The notes under the pieces are model-generated. The model ran no database searches. It was not told the origin of the DNA and saw nothing but the letters and a program-made list of their open reading frames with translations. Shown piece after piece: positions 44,388-52,716 of a stretch of DNA of 64,000 nt. A program made the position numbers and the translations under genes. The stretch is from Streptomyces cylindrosporus (GTDB lineage Bacteria > Actinomycetota > Actinomycetes > Streptomycetales > Streptomycetaceae), in NCBI RefSeq assembly GCF_022698165.1, contig NZ_JALDAY010000016.1, positions 213,296 through 277,295 of the forward strand, written 5' to 3'. How positions within the stretch are numbered: the stretch's first letter is position 1; every line of letters begins with the position of its first letter.

Positions 44388-45041
44388 TCAGACGAAGTAG
44401 CTCACGACGTACGACACCCCGGCGCCCAACAGCCCCACCCCGAGCATCCCGATCAGGACCGGGCGCGTCACACCCCGGCCCGACGCCTCCCACGCCTCGT
44501 CGTACGAGACCCGGCTCGGGCCGAACGGCGCGTACCCCGTGGCGAGGCAGAAGACGCCGAGCCCGGTGAGGACCCAGCCGCCGAAGAACGCGGCGAAGAA
44601 GCGCCAGGCGCGGGGCCTGTCGGTGCGCACGTAGTCGCCGTCGCCCGCGCCGGCCGACGTCGGCGCGTCGACCTGCTGCACCGACAGCTCCGTGCCCGGC
44701 GCGTAGTGGGACCTGACGCGCACGGCCGCGTCGGCGTCGGTGCTCCCGCCGTCCGCGGACACGAACCGGCCGTCGCAGCGCACGGTGAGCCGCTTCTTGC
44801 GGCTGTTGCGCGAGCTGTTCAGCGAGGAGTCGTCCACGCACCGCTTCACCGTGAGCGTGCCGTGCGTCCCCGCCCAGCCGACGGTGTACGCCCCCTCGTA
44901 CGCGCCCCAGCCGCTCATCGCGAGCCCGGCGAGCAGGAAGACCAGGCCGCCCCAGCGCCCGAGCCGCCCGACGAGGCCGCCGCCGGCACCGGCGCCGCCC
45001 TTTGCTGCTTTCTGCGCTCCTGTGCCCTGTGTCTGAGCCAT
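44388..45041 (-). CDS. Cys-loop membrane protein upstream of the toxin
   Basis: The 217-residue protein has an N-terminal span (about residues 31-50), an outer loop with GTLTVKRCVDDSS, basic residues, then LTVRCDGRFVSADGG, and two more spans (about 145-165 and 195-215) separated by FCLATGYAPFGPSRVSYDEA. It matches the 25688 protein (FCLLTGFGARGGPA) and the 25027 protein in layout. It is the gene before the toxin on the same strand, 163 bases away. Possibly a membrane partner for export or self-protection; not known. Confidence 0.78.
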   Translation of the reverse strand: MAQTQGTGAQKAAKGGAGAGGGLVGRLGRWGGLVFLLAGLAMSGWGAYEGAYTVGWAGTHGTLTVKRCVDDSSLNSSRNSRKKRLTVRCDGRFVSADGGSTDADAAVRVRSHYAPGTELSVQQVDAPTSAGAGDGDYVRTDRPRAWRFFAAFFGGWVLTGLGVFCLATGYAPFGPSRVSYDEAWEASGRGVTRPVLIGMLGVGLLGAGVSYVVSYFV

Positions 45042-45197
45042 GGCAGTGAGGCCTTCTCCTTCTCCCCTTCGGCGCCTTCTCCTCTGCGGCGGGTGGGTGT
45101 CAGCATGGCACCTCGGCGTTACGGGAGATACTGCGGGTGCCGAGAGGGAGCCGAGCGCGCGCCGGCCGGCGAGGCACAGGAGGAGAAGCGAAGCGAC

Positions 45198-45626
45198 ATG
45201 ACCAGTCAGCCCGAGAACTCACCGAACCCGCAAGGCACTTCGACCGACCGCGGGGTTCTGGACGAGGCCCTCGAACCGGAGCAGATCCGTTCCCTGAACA
45301 CCGCCCTGCGCAAGCTGACCGAGACCGACGCCGCCGGCAGGGACCTCCAGGACGCGGCGAAGAAGCTGCTCTCCGGCCGCCTCGCCCTGCGCGACGCCCT
45401 GGACGATCCGGGCGTCTCGCGTGCCCTGGGCAGCGGCATGGCGAACCTGCGCGGCCAGTGGGAGTCGCTCTCCGACGAGGAGCGCGACCGCATCCGCCAC
45501 GGCGAGCCGCTGGGGACGACCGACCCCTCCGCTGAGCAGCCCGAGCCCAGGCGGGAGGAAGGCCGCCCCTCCCGGCCCCCCAGGAAGGAACAGGGCCGGC
45601 ACAGCGGCGGCTTCTCGCTCTACTGA
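45198..45626 (+). CDS. Small charged protein, LSGR family (member 3)
   Basis: The 142-residue cytosolic protein has EPEQIRSLNTALRKLTE and AAKKLLSGRLALRDALDDP corresponding to members at 28163 and 32136, WESLSDEERDRIRHGEPL like WAALSDGEREAL in member 2, and the terminal GFSLY. ATG at 45198. It is divergent from the Cys-loop gene 44388, hence near the toxin. A 17-bp imperfect tandem repeat (45622-45655) begins at its stop. Function unknown. Confidence 0.72.
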   Translation: MTSQPENSPNPQGTSTDRGVLDEALEPEQIRSLNTALRKLTETDAAGRDLQDAAKKLLSGRLALRDALDDPGVSRALGSGMANLRGQWESLSDEERDRIRHGEPLGTTDPSAEQPEPRREEGRPSRPPRKEQGRHSGGFSLY

Positions 45627-45655
45627 CAGGCTCCGGCCACTGGCAGGTTCCGGTA
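45622..45655. repeat. Imperfect 17-bp tandem repeat at a stop codon
   Basis: ACTGACAGGCTCCGGCC (45622) and ACTGGCAGGTTCCGGTA (45639) match at 13 of 17 positions. The TGA of the 45198 gene is in unit 1. Confidence 0.6.
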
Positions 45656-45665
45656 CCGACCCGTC

Positions 45666-45983
45666 CTACTCGGCCGGCACCCCGCCGTTGCGCGGTGTCG
45701 GCTCCAGGTCGAACTCCCCGTCCCGGGCGCCCAGTACGAAGGCCCGCCACTCCGCCTCGGTGTAGCGCAGCACGGTGTCGGGGTCCAGGGAGGAGCGCAT
45801 GGCCACCGCACCCTCGGGGAGGTAGGCGATCTCGACGCGCTCCTCGTCCTCCTCGGTGCCGGGGGCGCAGTGCCACTCGACGTCCGAGATGTCGAGGGCG
45901 TACAGCTCGTCCCGCTCCCGCTCCTTGCGTGCCCTGATGTCCTCGGCCTGAGTCCCGACCTCGTTGTCCCGTGCCTCGGTCAT
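45666..45983 (-). CDS. DUF397-domain protein
   Basis: The 105-residue acidic protein has the C-terminal DUF397 block: VAMRSSLDPDTVLRYTEAEW then RAFVLGARDGEFD. DUF397 proteins usually accompany a helix-turn-helix regulator in Streptomyces and are thought to modulate it. No such regulator is next to this one. ATG at 45983. It is convergent with the 45198 gene and downstream of the 46098 WXG gene on the same strand. Confidence 0.85.
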   Translation of the reverse strand: MTEARDNEVGTQAEDIRARKERERDELYALDISDVEWHCAPGTEEDEERVEIAYLPEGAVAMRSSLDPDTVLRYTEAEWRAFVLGARDGEFDLEPTPRNGGVPAE

Positions 45984-46097
45984 GCTGCTGGGGCCTCTTT
46001 CTGACGTGCGAACCGACTGTGTGCCACACCTTACTTGCGCGCGTGGTGCTCACGCTGCGGAAGGGAAAGGTTCCAGGGGGTCACCCCGACACGGATC

Positions 46098-46496
46098 TCA
46101 GGTCTGCTGGCGGCGCAGATGGTGCACACCCGTCGGTATCTGGACCTGACCGTCGTACTCGGCGGTCGTCTGCTTCCAGATCTCGTCCTGCTTCGCCTCG
46201 TTCTCCTCGTGGGCGATGCCCATCTTCGTGAACGCGATGCCCATGCCCGCGAGGCGCTCCGCCAGGCTGCCCATCGACTGGTACATGCCGTCGCGCAGAC
46301 CCTCGTACACGACACCGAACTTCTCGCCGATGTCGTCGTCACCCCACGGCGGGGTGTCGCCCTGGCCGCCTTCGAGCTGGCCGAGGCCGGTCTGCAGGGC
46401 CTTCACGGCCTTGGCGAAGTCCTGGCCGACCGTGAACATGTTGAAGCCCTCGGTCTTGAGGACCTTGGGATCGGAGTCCATGTAGTCCGACGACAC
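46098..46496 (-). CDS. WXG100-like protein, paralogue of the 26397 protein
   Basis: This 132-residue helical protein aligns with the 26397 product from its first residue if the GTG at 46496 is used (VSSDYMDSDPKVLKTEG opposite MEFGTFDVDTTVLRKQG). GGGGGG precedes that GTG. Shared helices include QDFAKAVKALQ and LRDGMYQSMGSLAERLAGMG. The turn reads PPWGDDDIGEKFG. The C-terminal tail is longer and lacks Y-x3-[DE]. It is directly downstream of eccC, separated by a terminator. Confidence 0.8.
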   Translation of the reverse strand: MSSDYMDSDPKVLKTEGFNMFTVGQDFAKAVKALQTGLGQLEGGQGDTPPWGDDDIGEKFGVVYEGLRDGMYQSMGSLAERLAGMGIAFTKMGIAHEENEAKQDEIWKQTTAEYDGQVQIPTGVHHLRRQQT

Positions 46497-46578
46497 AACT
46501 GCCCCCCGTGCTCGTCTCTGTCCCTCGTGGCTCGTCTTTTCTCTCGCAACGTCACCATAGCCGCCGCCACTGACACAA

Positions 46579-46608
46579 GGGGGCGGCACCCGTGCGGGTA
46601 CCGCCCCC
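46579..46608 (-). terminator. Terminator after eccC
   Basis: The hairpin GGGGGCGGCACCC / GGGTACCGCCCCC (one mismatch) with loop GTGC lies 21 bases past the eccC stop on the minus strand and is followed there by TTGTGT. Confidence 0.8.
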
Positions 46609-46628
46609 TAGTGCACCGTCGGCGCCGA

Positions 46629-49600
46629 TCAGAACCGGGCCGGCAGCCACCCCGTCTGGATGAGCTGCCCGCCACGGCGCCGTGTGTGGAAGTACCCACG
46701 GCCGGGCGGCAGTTGGGTCGCCGTGATGCTGCCGAGCAGCTGTCCCTCCGAGCGGTCGCCGGAGAGCACGACACCCTGGGCGCCGAGCTCGCGCATGCGC
46801 TGCATCACCGGCTCGTACAGCGACCGGCTCGCACCGCCCGAGGAGCGCGCGATGATGACGCGCAGGCCGACGTCACGGGCGAACGGCAGGTACTCCAGCA
46901 GCGGGGCCAGCGGGTTCACGCCGGTCGCCACCAGGTCGTAGTCGTCGACGATGACGAACGCGTCCGGGCTGCTGTACCAGCTGCGGTTGCGCAGCTGCTC
47001 CGGCGTGACGTCCGGTCCGGGCATACGGCGGTTCATCGAACCGGCGAGCCCCTCCAGCGTCTCCGACAGCGCGGGCGCCGAGGCGCAGTACCGGGACAGG
47101 TGCGTCTCCGGCACGCCCTCCAGGTGCGCACGCCGGTAGTCGCCCATGACGATCTTCGCCTGGTCCGGCGTGTACCGCTCGGTGATCTGCTTGACCAGCA
47201 GCCGCAGCAGCGCCGACTTACCGGACTCGCTCTCACCGAACACGATGAACAGCGGGTCGGTCTCGAAGTCGACGAAGACCGGCGACAGCGAGGACTCGTC
47301 GATGCCGATGGCCACACCGCGGTCCGGGTGCTCGAAGCCCTTCGGCAGCCGGTCGGAGGCCAGCATCGTCGGCAGCAGACGTACCGCCGGGGCGTGGTTG
47401 CCCTGCCAGTTGTCGTTGATCCCGCGGACCAGGATCGACGTCGCCTCGGACAGGTCCTCGGTCGCCGAGGAGCCGTCGACCCGGGGGAGCGCGGTCATGA
47501 AGTGCAGCTTGTCCTGGGTCAGACCGCGGCCCGGCACGCTCGCCGGCACGTTCTGCGCGACCTTGCGGTCGATCTCGGACTCCGTCGGGTCACCGAGCCG
47601 GAGCTCGATGCGGTTCTGCAACATGTCCTTGAGCGCGGGCCGCACCTCGGTGTAGCGGCTCGCGGTCAGGATCACGTGCACACCGAAGCCGAGGCCGCGC
47701 GTGGCGATCTCGGTGACGGTCGACTCCAGCAGCTCGTAGTCCGTCTTGAAGGTCGCCCAGCCGTCGATGACGAGGAAGACGTCACCCCAGGGCTGGTCGG
47801 GCAGATGACCGGCCGCCCGGCGCTGCCGGTAGGTCTGCACGGAGTCGATGTTGTTGGTACGGAAGTACTCCTCGCGCGAGTTGAGGATGCCCTCGACCTC
47901 GCTGACCGTACGCCGCACCTTCTCCGCGTCGAGCCGGTTGGCGACCCCGCCGACATGGGCCAGCTCCTCCATCGCGATCAGACCGCCACCGCCGAAGTCC
48001 AGGCAGTAGAACTGCACTTCGGACGGCGTGTGGGTGAGCGCGAACGACGAGATCAGCGAGCGCAGCAGCGTCGACTTGCCGGACTGCGGGCCGCCGACGA
48101 ACAGACCGTGACCGGCGCCGCCGGAGAAGTCCCGGTACAGCACGTCACGCCGCTGCTCGAAGGGCTTGTCCACCAGGCCGACCGGCACGTTCAGCCGGCC
48201 GAGCGCCGTGTAGTCGGGCGCGGTCAGGCCGCGGTCCTGGGTGACGGCGAGCTGCGGGAGCAGCTGCTCCAGCGAGGGCGCCTCCTCCAGCGGCGGCAGC
48301 CACACCTGGTGGGCGGGCGGGCCCTGGTTGACCATCTTGCCGACGATGACGTCGAGGACGGTGTCCGCGAGCGCGTCGTCGATCCGGTTGTCGGCCTCCG
48401 GCTCCTCGATCACCGGCTGCGGCGGCAGCGCCACGTGCGCCGCCGTGAACAGCGCGGGCCGCAGCTGCGTCGAGCGGTTGACCCGGGAGGGACCCTCGCC
48501 GTGGTACGCCCCCGACACGTACGCCGCCTTGAAGCGGACCATGGTGTCGGTGTCGTAGCGCAGATAACCGGAACCGGGGATCGACGGCAGGTGGTAGGCG
48601 TCCGGGACACCGATCGCCGTCCGCGACTCGGCGGCCGAGAAGGTCCGCAGACCGATCCGGTACGAGAGGTAGGTGTCGAGGCCGCGCAGCTTGCCCTCCT
48701 CCAGGCGCTGCGAGGCGAGCAGCAGATGCACACCCAGCGAACGGCCGATCCGGCCGATCTGGATGAACATGTCGATGAAGTCCGGCTTGGCGGTGAGGAG
48801 TTCGGAGAACTCGTCGAGCACGATCACCAGCGAGGCCATCGGTTCGAGGGCGGCGCCGGCGGCCCGGGCCTTCTCGTAGTCGTGCAGGTTGGCGTAGTTG
48901 CCCGCGGTGCGCAGCAGCTCCTGGCGGCGCTGCATCTCACCGGTGATGGCGTCCCGCATACGGTCGACGAGCGTGAGGTCGTCGGCGAGGTTGGTGATGA
49001 CGGCCGCGGTGTGCGGCATGTCCGCCATGCCCGCGAAGGTCGCACCGCCCTTGAAGTCCGCCAGGATGAAGTTCAGCGTCTCCGAGGAGTGCGTGACGGC
49101 GAGACCGAGGACGAGCGTGCGCAGCAGCTCCGACTTGCCGGAACCCGTCGCACCGACGCACAGACCGTGCGGGCCCATGCCCTCCTGGGAGGCCTCCTTG
49201 AGGTCGAGCATGACCGGCTCGCCGTTCTCGCCGACACCGATCGGCACCCGCAGCCGCTCGTGCAGCGTGCGCGGCCGCCAGGTGCGCGAGACGTCCACCG
49301 AACCGGCGTCACCGATGCCCATGAGGTCGGTGAAGTCCAGGTTGGACAGCAGGGGTTCGCCCTCTTCGGCCGAACCGACCCGGAACGGCGCGAGCTGCCG
49401 GGCCAGCGACTCGGCCTGCTCCGGGCTCAGCACGTCGGGCTTGCCGCTGTACGCGGACTCGTGGCCGACGAACAGCTGCATCCGGTTCGGCTTCACATAC
49501 GCCGTGAGCCCCGCGCGCAGCTCCTCCTCCAGCTCGCCCGGCGCGATCTCCAGGAAGGTGACGCCCTGCAGGCCCTCGGCGCTGGCGAGTTCGGAGTCCG

Positions 49601-50585
49601 GCGGTACGGTGCCGCCGTCGAGGACGACGATCAGGTGCGGCTGGTCGTAGACCGGGTTGGCGTCCCGGTTCCAGCGGGGACGGTCGTCCAGCTGGGTCGC
49701 CAGCGCCTCCTCCAGCTCACCGAGGTCGTCGAAGAGCAGCCGGGAAGAGCCCGCGCCGTCCTTGGACTTCGGGTGCTGGGCGTGCGGCAGCCACTTGATC
49801 CAGTCCCAGTCGGCCGCCGCGGACGGGTGGGCGACGACGGCGACCATCAGGTCCTCGGGCGAGTGCAGCGTGGCCAGTTGGGACAGGGTCGCGCGGGCGT
49901 TGCCGTAGACCGTGTCGGAGTCGCCGCAGATCGTCACGTGGTAGAAGGCGCGCAGCGAGACGGAGACCGGCAGGTCGCTCAGGCTGCCGTGCGCGTCGAG
50001 GAAGGCCTTCATGGCCGCCGCGGTCAGCGGCTCCAGCTCCTCCTTGGGCGCCGTGTCCGGCGCGACCAGCGGCGTGTTGAGCTGCTGCACACCGCGGCCG
50101 ATCCGCACGGACGCGAAGTCCGCGTCGGTCGGGCGCCGCTCCCACAGCCGCTTGCCGTCGGCCGCCACCGCCCACAGCTGCTCCGGGTCGGGGTGCTGGA
50201 ACAGCTGGCTGAGCCGCTGCAGCTCCGCGGTCTTGTGGACGTCCTTGCGGACCTGCTCCAGATAACGGAAGTAGTCGCGCCGGTCCTGGGCCATCCCCGC
50301 GCCGCCGCCCTGCCGGGACTTGGCGAACTGCGCGATGGCCATGGCCAGCGTCGAGGCCAGCATCAGCCCGCCGACCACCCTCATGTACGAGGGCAGGTTG
50401 GGCATGAAGAAGAAGCCGACGGAACCCAGCATGCCCATCATGGGCAGCAGGTTCATCAGCATGCTCTCGTCGCCCTCACGAGGGATCTCGGGGGGCGTCT
50501 CCAGTCTGACCTCGCCGTCCGGTACGACCGGGGGCGCTATCCGCGGTGGCCGTTTGATGATGACGACGCTCACCGATGCACTCAT
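46629..50585 (-). CDS. eccC: T7SS motor ATPase EccC (FtsK/SpoIIIE family)
   Basis: EccC recognises exported substrates and powers their passage. The 1318-residue protein has two membrane spans (about residues 43-85), then three FtsK/SpoIIIE ATPase domains. Walker A motifs are VGATGSGKSELL near 477, GGPQSGKSTLL near 830 and GESESGKSALL near 1117. Walker B-like strands are LVIVLDEF, VFLVIDGW and AFVIVDDY. The full three-domain protein is one polypeptide, unlike split EccCa/EccCb of ESX-1. ATG at 50585 has GAAGG directly before it with no spacing; a GTG at 50573 (VSVVIIKRPP) is a reasonable alternative. It is divergent from eccD. Confidence 0.96.
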   Translation of the reverse strand: MSASVSVVIIKRPPRIAPPVVPDGEVRLETPPEIPREGDESMLMNLLPMMGMLGSVGFFFMPNLPSYMRVVGGLMLASTLAMAIAQFAKSRQGGGAGMAQDRRDYFRYLEQVRKDVHKTAELQRLSQLFQHPDPEQLWAVAADGKRLWERRPTDADFASVRIGRGVQQLNTPLVAPDTAPKEELEPLTAAAMKAFLDAHGSLSDLPVSVSLRAFYHVTICGDSDTVYGNARATLSQLATLHSPEDLMVAVVAHPSAAADWDWIKWLPHAQHPKSKDGAGSSRLLFDDLGELEEALATQLDDRPRWNRDANPVYDQPHLIVVLDGGTVPPDSELASAEGLQGVTFLEIAPGELEEELRAGLTAYVKPNRMQLFVGHESAYSGKPDVLSPEQAESLARQLAPFRVGSAEEGEPLLSNLDFTDLMGIGDAGSVDVSRTWRPRTLHERLRVPIGVGENGEPVMLDLKEASQEGMGPHGLCVGATGSGKSELLRTLVLGLAVTHSSETLNFILADFKGGATFAGMADMPHTAAVITNLADDLTLVDRMRDAITGEMQRRQELLRTAGNYANLHDYEKARAAGAALEPMASLVIVLDEFSELLTAKPDFIDMFIQIGRIGRSLGVHLLLASQRLEEGKLRGLDTYLSYRIGLRTFSAAESRTAIGVPDAYHLPSIPGSGYLRYDTDTMVRFKAAYVSGAYHGEGPSRVNRSTQLRPALFTAAHVALPPQPVIEEPEADNRIDDALADTVLDVIVGKMVNQGPPAHQVWLPPLEEAPSLEQLLPQLAVTQDRGLTAPDYTALGRLNVPVGLVDKPFEQRRDVLYRDFSGGAGHGLFVGGPQSGKSTLLRSLISSFALTHTPSEVQFYCLDFGGGGLIAMEELAHVGGVANRLDAEKVRRTVSEVEGILNSREEYFRTNNIDSVQTYRQRRAAGHLPDQPWGDVFLVIDGWATFKTDYELLESTVTEIATRGLGFGVHVILTASRYTEVRPALKDMLQNRIELRLGDPTESEIDRKVAQNVPASVPGRGLTQDKLHFMTALPRVDGSSATEDLSEATSILVRGINDNWQGNHAPAVRLLPTMLASDRLPKGFEHPDRGVAIGIDESSLSPVFVDFETDPLFIVFGESESGKSALLRLLVKQITERYTPDQAKIVMGDYRRAHLEGVPETHLSRYCASAPALSETLEGLAGSMNRRMPGPDVTPEQLRNRSWYSSPDAFVIVDDYDLVATGVNPLAPLLEYLPFARDVGLRVIIARSSGGASRSLYEPVMQRMRELGAQGVVLSGDRSEGQLLGSITATQLPPGRGYFHTRRRGGQLIQTGWLPARF

Positions 50586-50840
50586 CCTTCGTGATTGATA
50601 CGTCCAGGCATCGACGCCCCCGTGTACCGCGACGTGTTTCCGATCGCGTAGGCGTCCGCGTAGACGTCGATCCTACTGATGCGCGCCGGGCGCGAGGGAG
50701 CCAGGAGGATGGAGAAGCCGAGGGGGTCCGGGGAGAATTGCGGGAGGGAGCCCCTGCGGCCCGTACGGCAAGGGATAGGGTGGCGACTCGCGTCGTACGA
50801 ACTGCATGAATGCAGCCTTGTCTAGCAGGGGGAACACCAG

Positions 50841-52298
50841 GTGAGCACGGGGACTTCGACAGGTTTCTGCCGAATCACCATCGCAGCGCCGGACAGCCGA
50901 GTCGATGTCGCGCTGCCCGAGGACCTTCCGATCCAGGACCTCTTTCCTGAGATCATCCGGCTCTCGGGCCTCGTCCAGTCCGACACCAGTCTCTCCGGAT
51001 ACCACCTGGTGACCCGCGAGGGCCAAGTGCTCGACGCGAGCCGCTCGTTGCTCGAACACCGGGTGCGCGACGGCGAGGTGCTGCTGCTGCGCACCTTCGC
51101 CGACTCGCTGCCGCCGGCCGTCCACGACGACGTGGTCGACGCCATCGCCGCCGCGGTCAAACAGGACATTCGCAGCTGGAACGACAATCTGATGCGGGTG
51201 GCCGGCCTGGTCGCCGGTTCGCTGCTGCTGATCATGCTCGGCTTCGTGTTCTGGTTCGCCGACCCGATCCGGCACGACATGCACGGCCTCCAGGGCATCC
51301 TCGCCGGCGTCACGGCCCTCGCCCTGACCGCCCTCGCCGGCATCCGCGCCCGGGTCTACGACGACCGGGCCTCGGCCGTGGCGCTGGGCATCTCGGCGCT
51401 GCCGCACGCGCTCATCGCGGGCTCCGGCGTCATCCCGCAGGACGCGCACGAGGGACCTGGCCGCATCCAGTTCCTGGTCGGCTGTGTCGCCGTCCTCGTC
51501 TTCTCCGTCGTACTGATCATGCTGCTGCCGCAGGGCGACGCCCCGTTCGTGGCCGCCGCGCTGGCCTCCGCGATCGGCACCCTCGCCGTGTTCTGCGGTG
51601 TCCTCACCGACGCCGCGCCGCGCGAGATCGCCGCCGGCACCTCGGTCGTCGCCCTGGCCGTGGTCGGCTTCCTGCCCGGCTGGTCGGCCCGCTTCGCCAA
51701 GCTGCCGATCGGCTTCCGCAACCCCGAGGAACTCGCCCGCGCGCGCCGCGAGGGCCAGGAGGGCGACCTCGAAGCCGTCGACGTCCAGCGCATCGTCGCC
51801 CAGACCAGCCGGGGCCACGAGCTGCTGCTCGGCCTGGTCGGCGGCTGCGCCGCGGTCGTCGTCGGCGCGGGCGGCGCGGTGCTCGGCTTCAGCGACAGCG
51901 GCTGGGCCCAGCTGCTCGCCCTGTGCACCGGCCTCGCCGCCATGCTGCGGGCCCGCCTGTTCCGCTACACCGCCCAGGTCACCTGCCTGTTCGTGGCCGG
52001 TGTGGTCACCCTCGCGCTGCTGGTCCTCGGCCTCGCGATCTCGCCGCCCGCCTCCGTGATCATGGACCTGCTGCAGGGCAACTCCGGCCCGGTCGACGTA
52101 CGCACCCTGTGGCTCGGCGCCTCCGTCGGCGCGGGCGTCCTCCTGCTGATCGCGATCGCCCTGATCGTCCCGCAGAAGGGCCTCTCCCCGTTCTGGGGCC
52201 GGATGCTCGACCTCGCGGACTCCCTGGTCCTGCTCTCCCTGGTCCCGGTCTGCCTGGCCGTCCTCGACGTGTACGGCAAGGTCCGGGGCGGCGTCTAG
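50841..52298 (+). CDS. eccD: T7SS membrane channel component EccD
   Basis: EccD forms the multi-span membrane part of the secretion complex. The 485-residue protein has a ubiquitin-like N-terminal domain (about residues 1-95: CRITIAAPDSRVDVALPEDL, HLVTREGQVLD) and about 11 membrane spans from residue 115 on, with a cytosolic loop LPIGFRNPEELARARREG in the middle. GTG at 50841 follows GGGGGAA. It is followed by rpsO after 130 bases. Confidence 0.95.
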   Translation: MSTGTSTGFCRITIAAPDSRVDVALPEDLPIQDLFPEIIRLSGLVQSDTSLSGYHLVTREGQVLDASRSLLEHRVRDGEVLLLRTFADSLPPAVHDDVVDAIAAAVKQDIRSWNDNLMRVAGLVAGSLLLIMLGFVFWFADPIRHDMHGLQGILAGVTALALTALAGIRARVYDDRASAVALGISALPHALIAGSGVIPQDAHEGPGRIQFLVGCVAVLVFSVVLIMLLPQGDAPFVAAALASAIGTLAVFCGVLTDAAPREIAAGTSVVALAVVGFLPGWSARFAKLPIGFRNPEELARARREGQEGDLEAVDVQRIVAQTSRGHELLLGLVGGCAAVVVGAGGAVLGFSDSGWAQLLALCTGLAAMLRARLFRYTAQVTCLFVAGVVTLALLVLGLAISPPASVIMDLLQGNSGPVDVRTLWLGASVGAGVLLLIAIALIVPQKGLSPFWGRMLDLADSLVLLSLVPVCLAVLDVYGKVRGGV

Positions 52299-52428
52299 GC
52301 CTGGTACTCTGTGTGACGGCCGTTTGTGTACACACCCGGACGGCCCTCAGCCTCCCGAGTAACGGAAGCTCCCCCGAGATGTGGACCGGGGGCACTCGGA
52401 GGCCACTCACAGACTACGAGGAGTACGC

Positions 52429-52716
52429 GTGCCGCTCGACGCCGCTACGAAGAAGCAGATCATCAGCGAGTTCGGCCAGAAGGAGGGCGACACCGGCTCC
52501 CCCGAGGTCCAGGTCGCGATGCTCTCCCGTCGGATCTCCGACCTGACCGAGCACCTCAAGACCCACAAGCACGACCACCACTCCCGTCGTGGTCTGCTCA
52601 TCCTGGTCGGTCAGCGTCGCCGCCTGCTGCAGTACCTGGCCAAGAAGGACATCCAGCGCTTCCGTGCGCTGGTCGACCGCCTCGGCATCCGCCGCGGTGC
52701 GGCGGGCGCCAAGTAA
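52429..52716 (+). CDS. rpsO: Ribosomal protein S15
   Basis: S15 binds 16S rRNA in the small subunit. The 95-residue protein has the family blocks GDTGSPEVQVAMLSRRI, LTEHLKTHKHDHHSRRGLL and VGQRRRLLQYL. GTG at 52429 with GAGGAG upstream. The spacer before it has a hairpin with ACGGCC arms around 52317-52346. It is the first gene of the conserved rpsO-pnp operon. Confidence 0.98.
   Translation: MPLDAATKKQIISEFGQKEGDTGSPEVQVAMLSRRISDLTEHLKTHKHDHHSRRGLLILVGQRRRLLQYLAKKDIQRFRALVDRLGIRRGAAGAK

Noticed and set aside
46035..50594. 1519-residue open frame antisense to eccC
   Set aside because: Long only because GC-rich codons avoid stops on the opposite strand. EccC motifs are on the minus strand.
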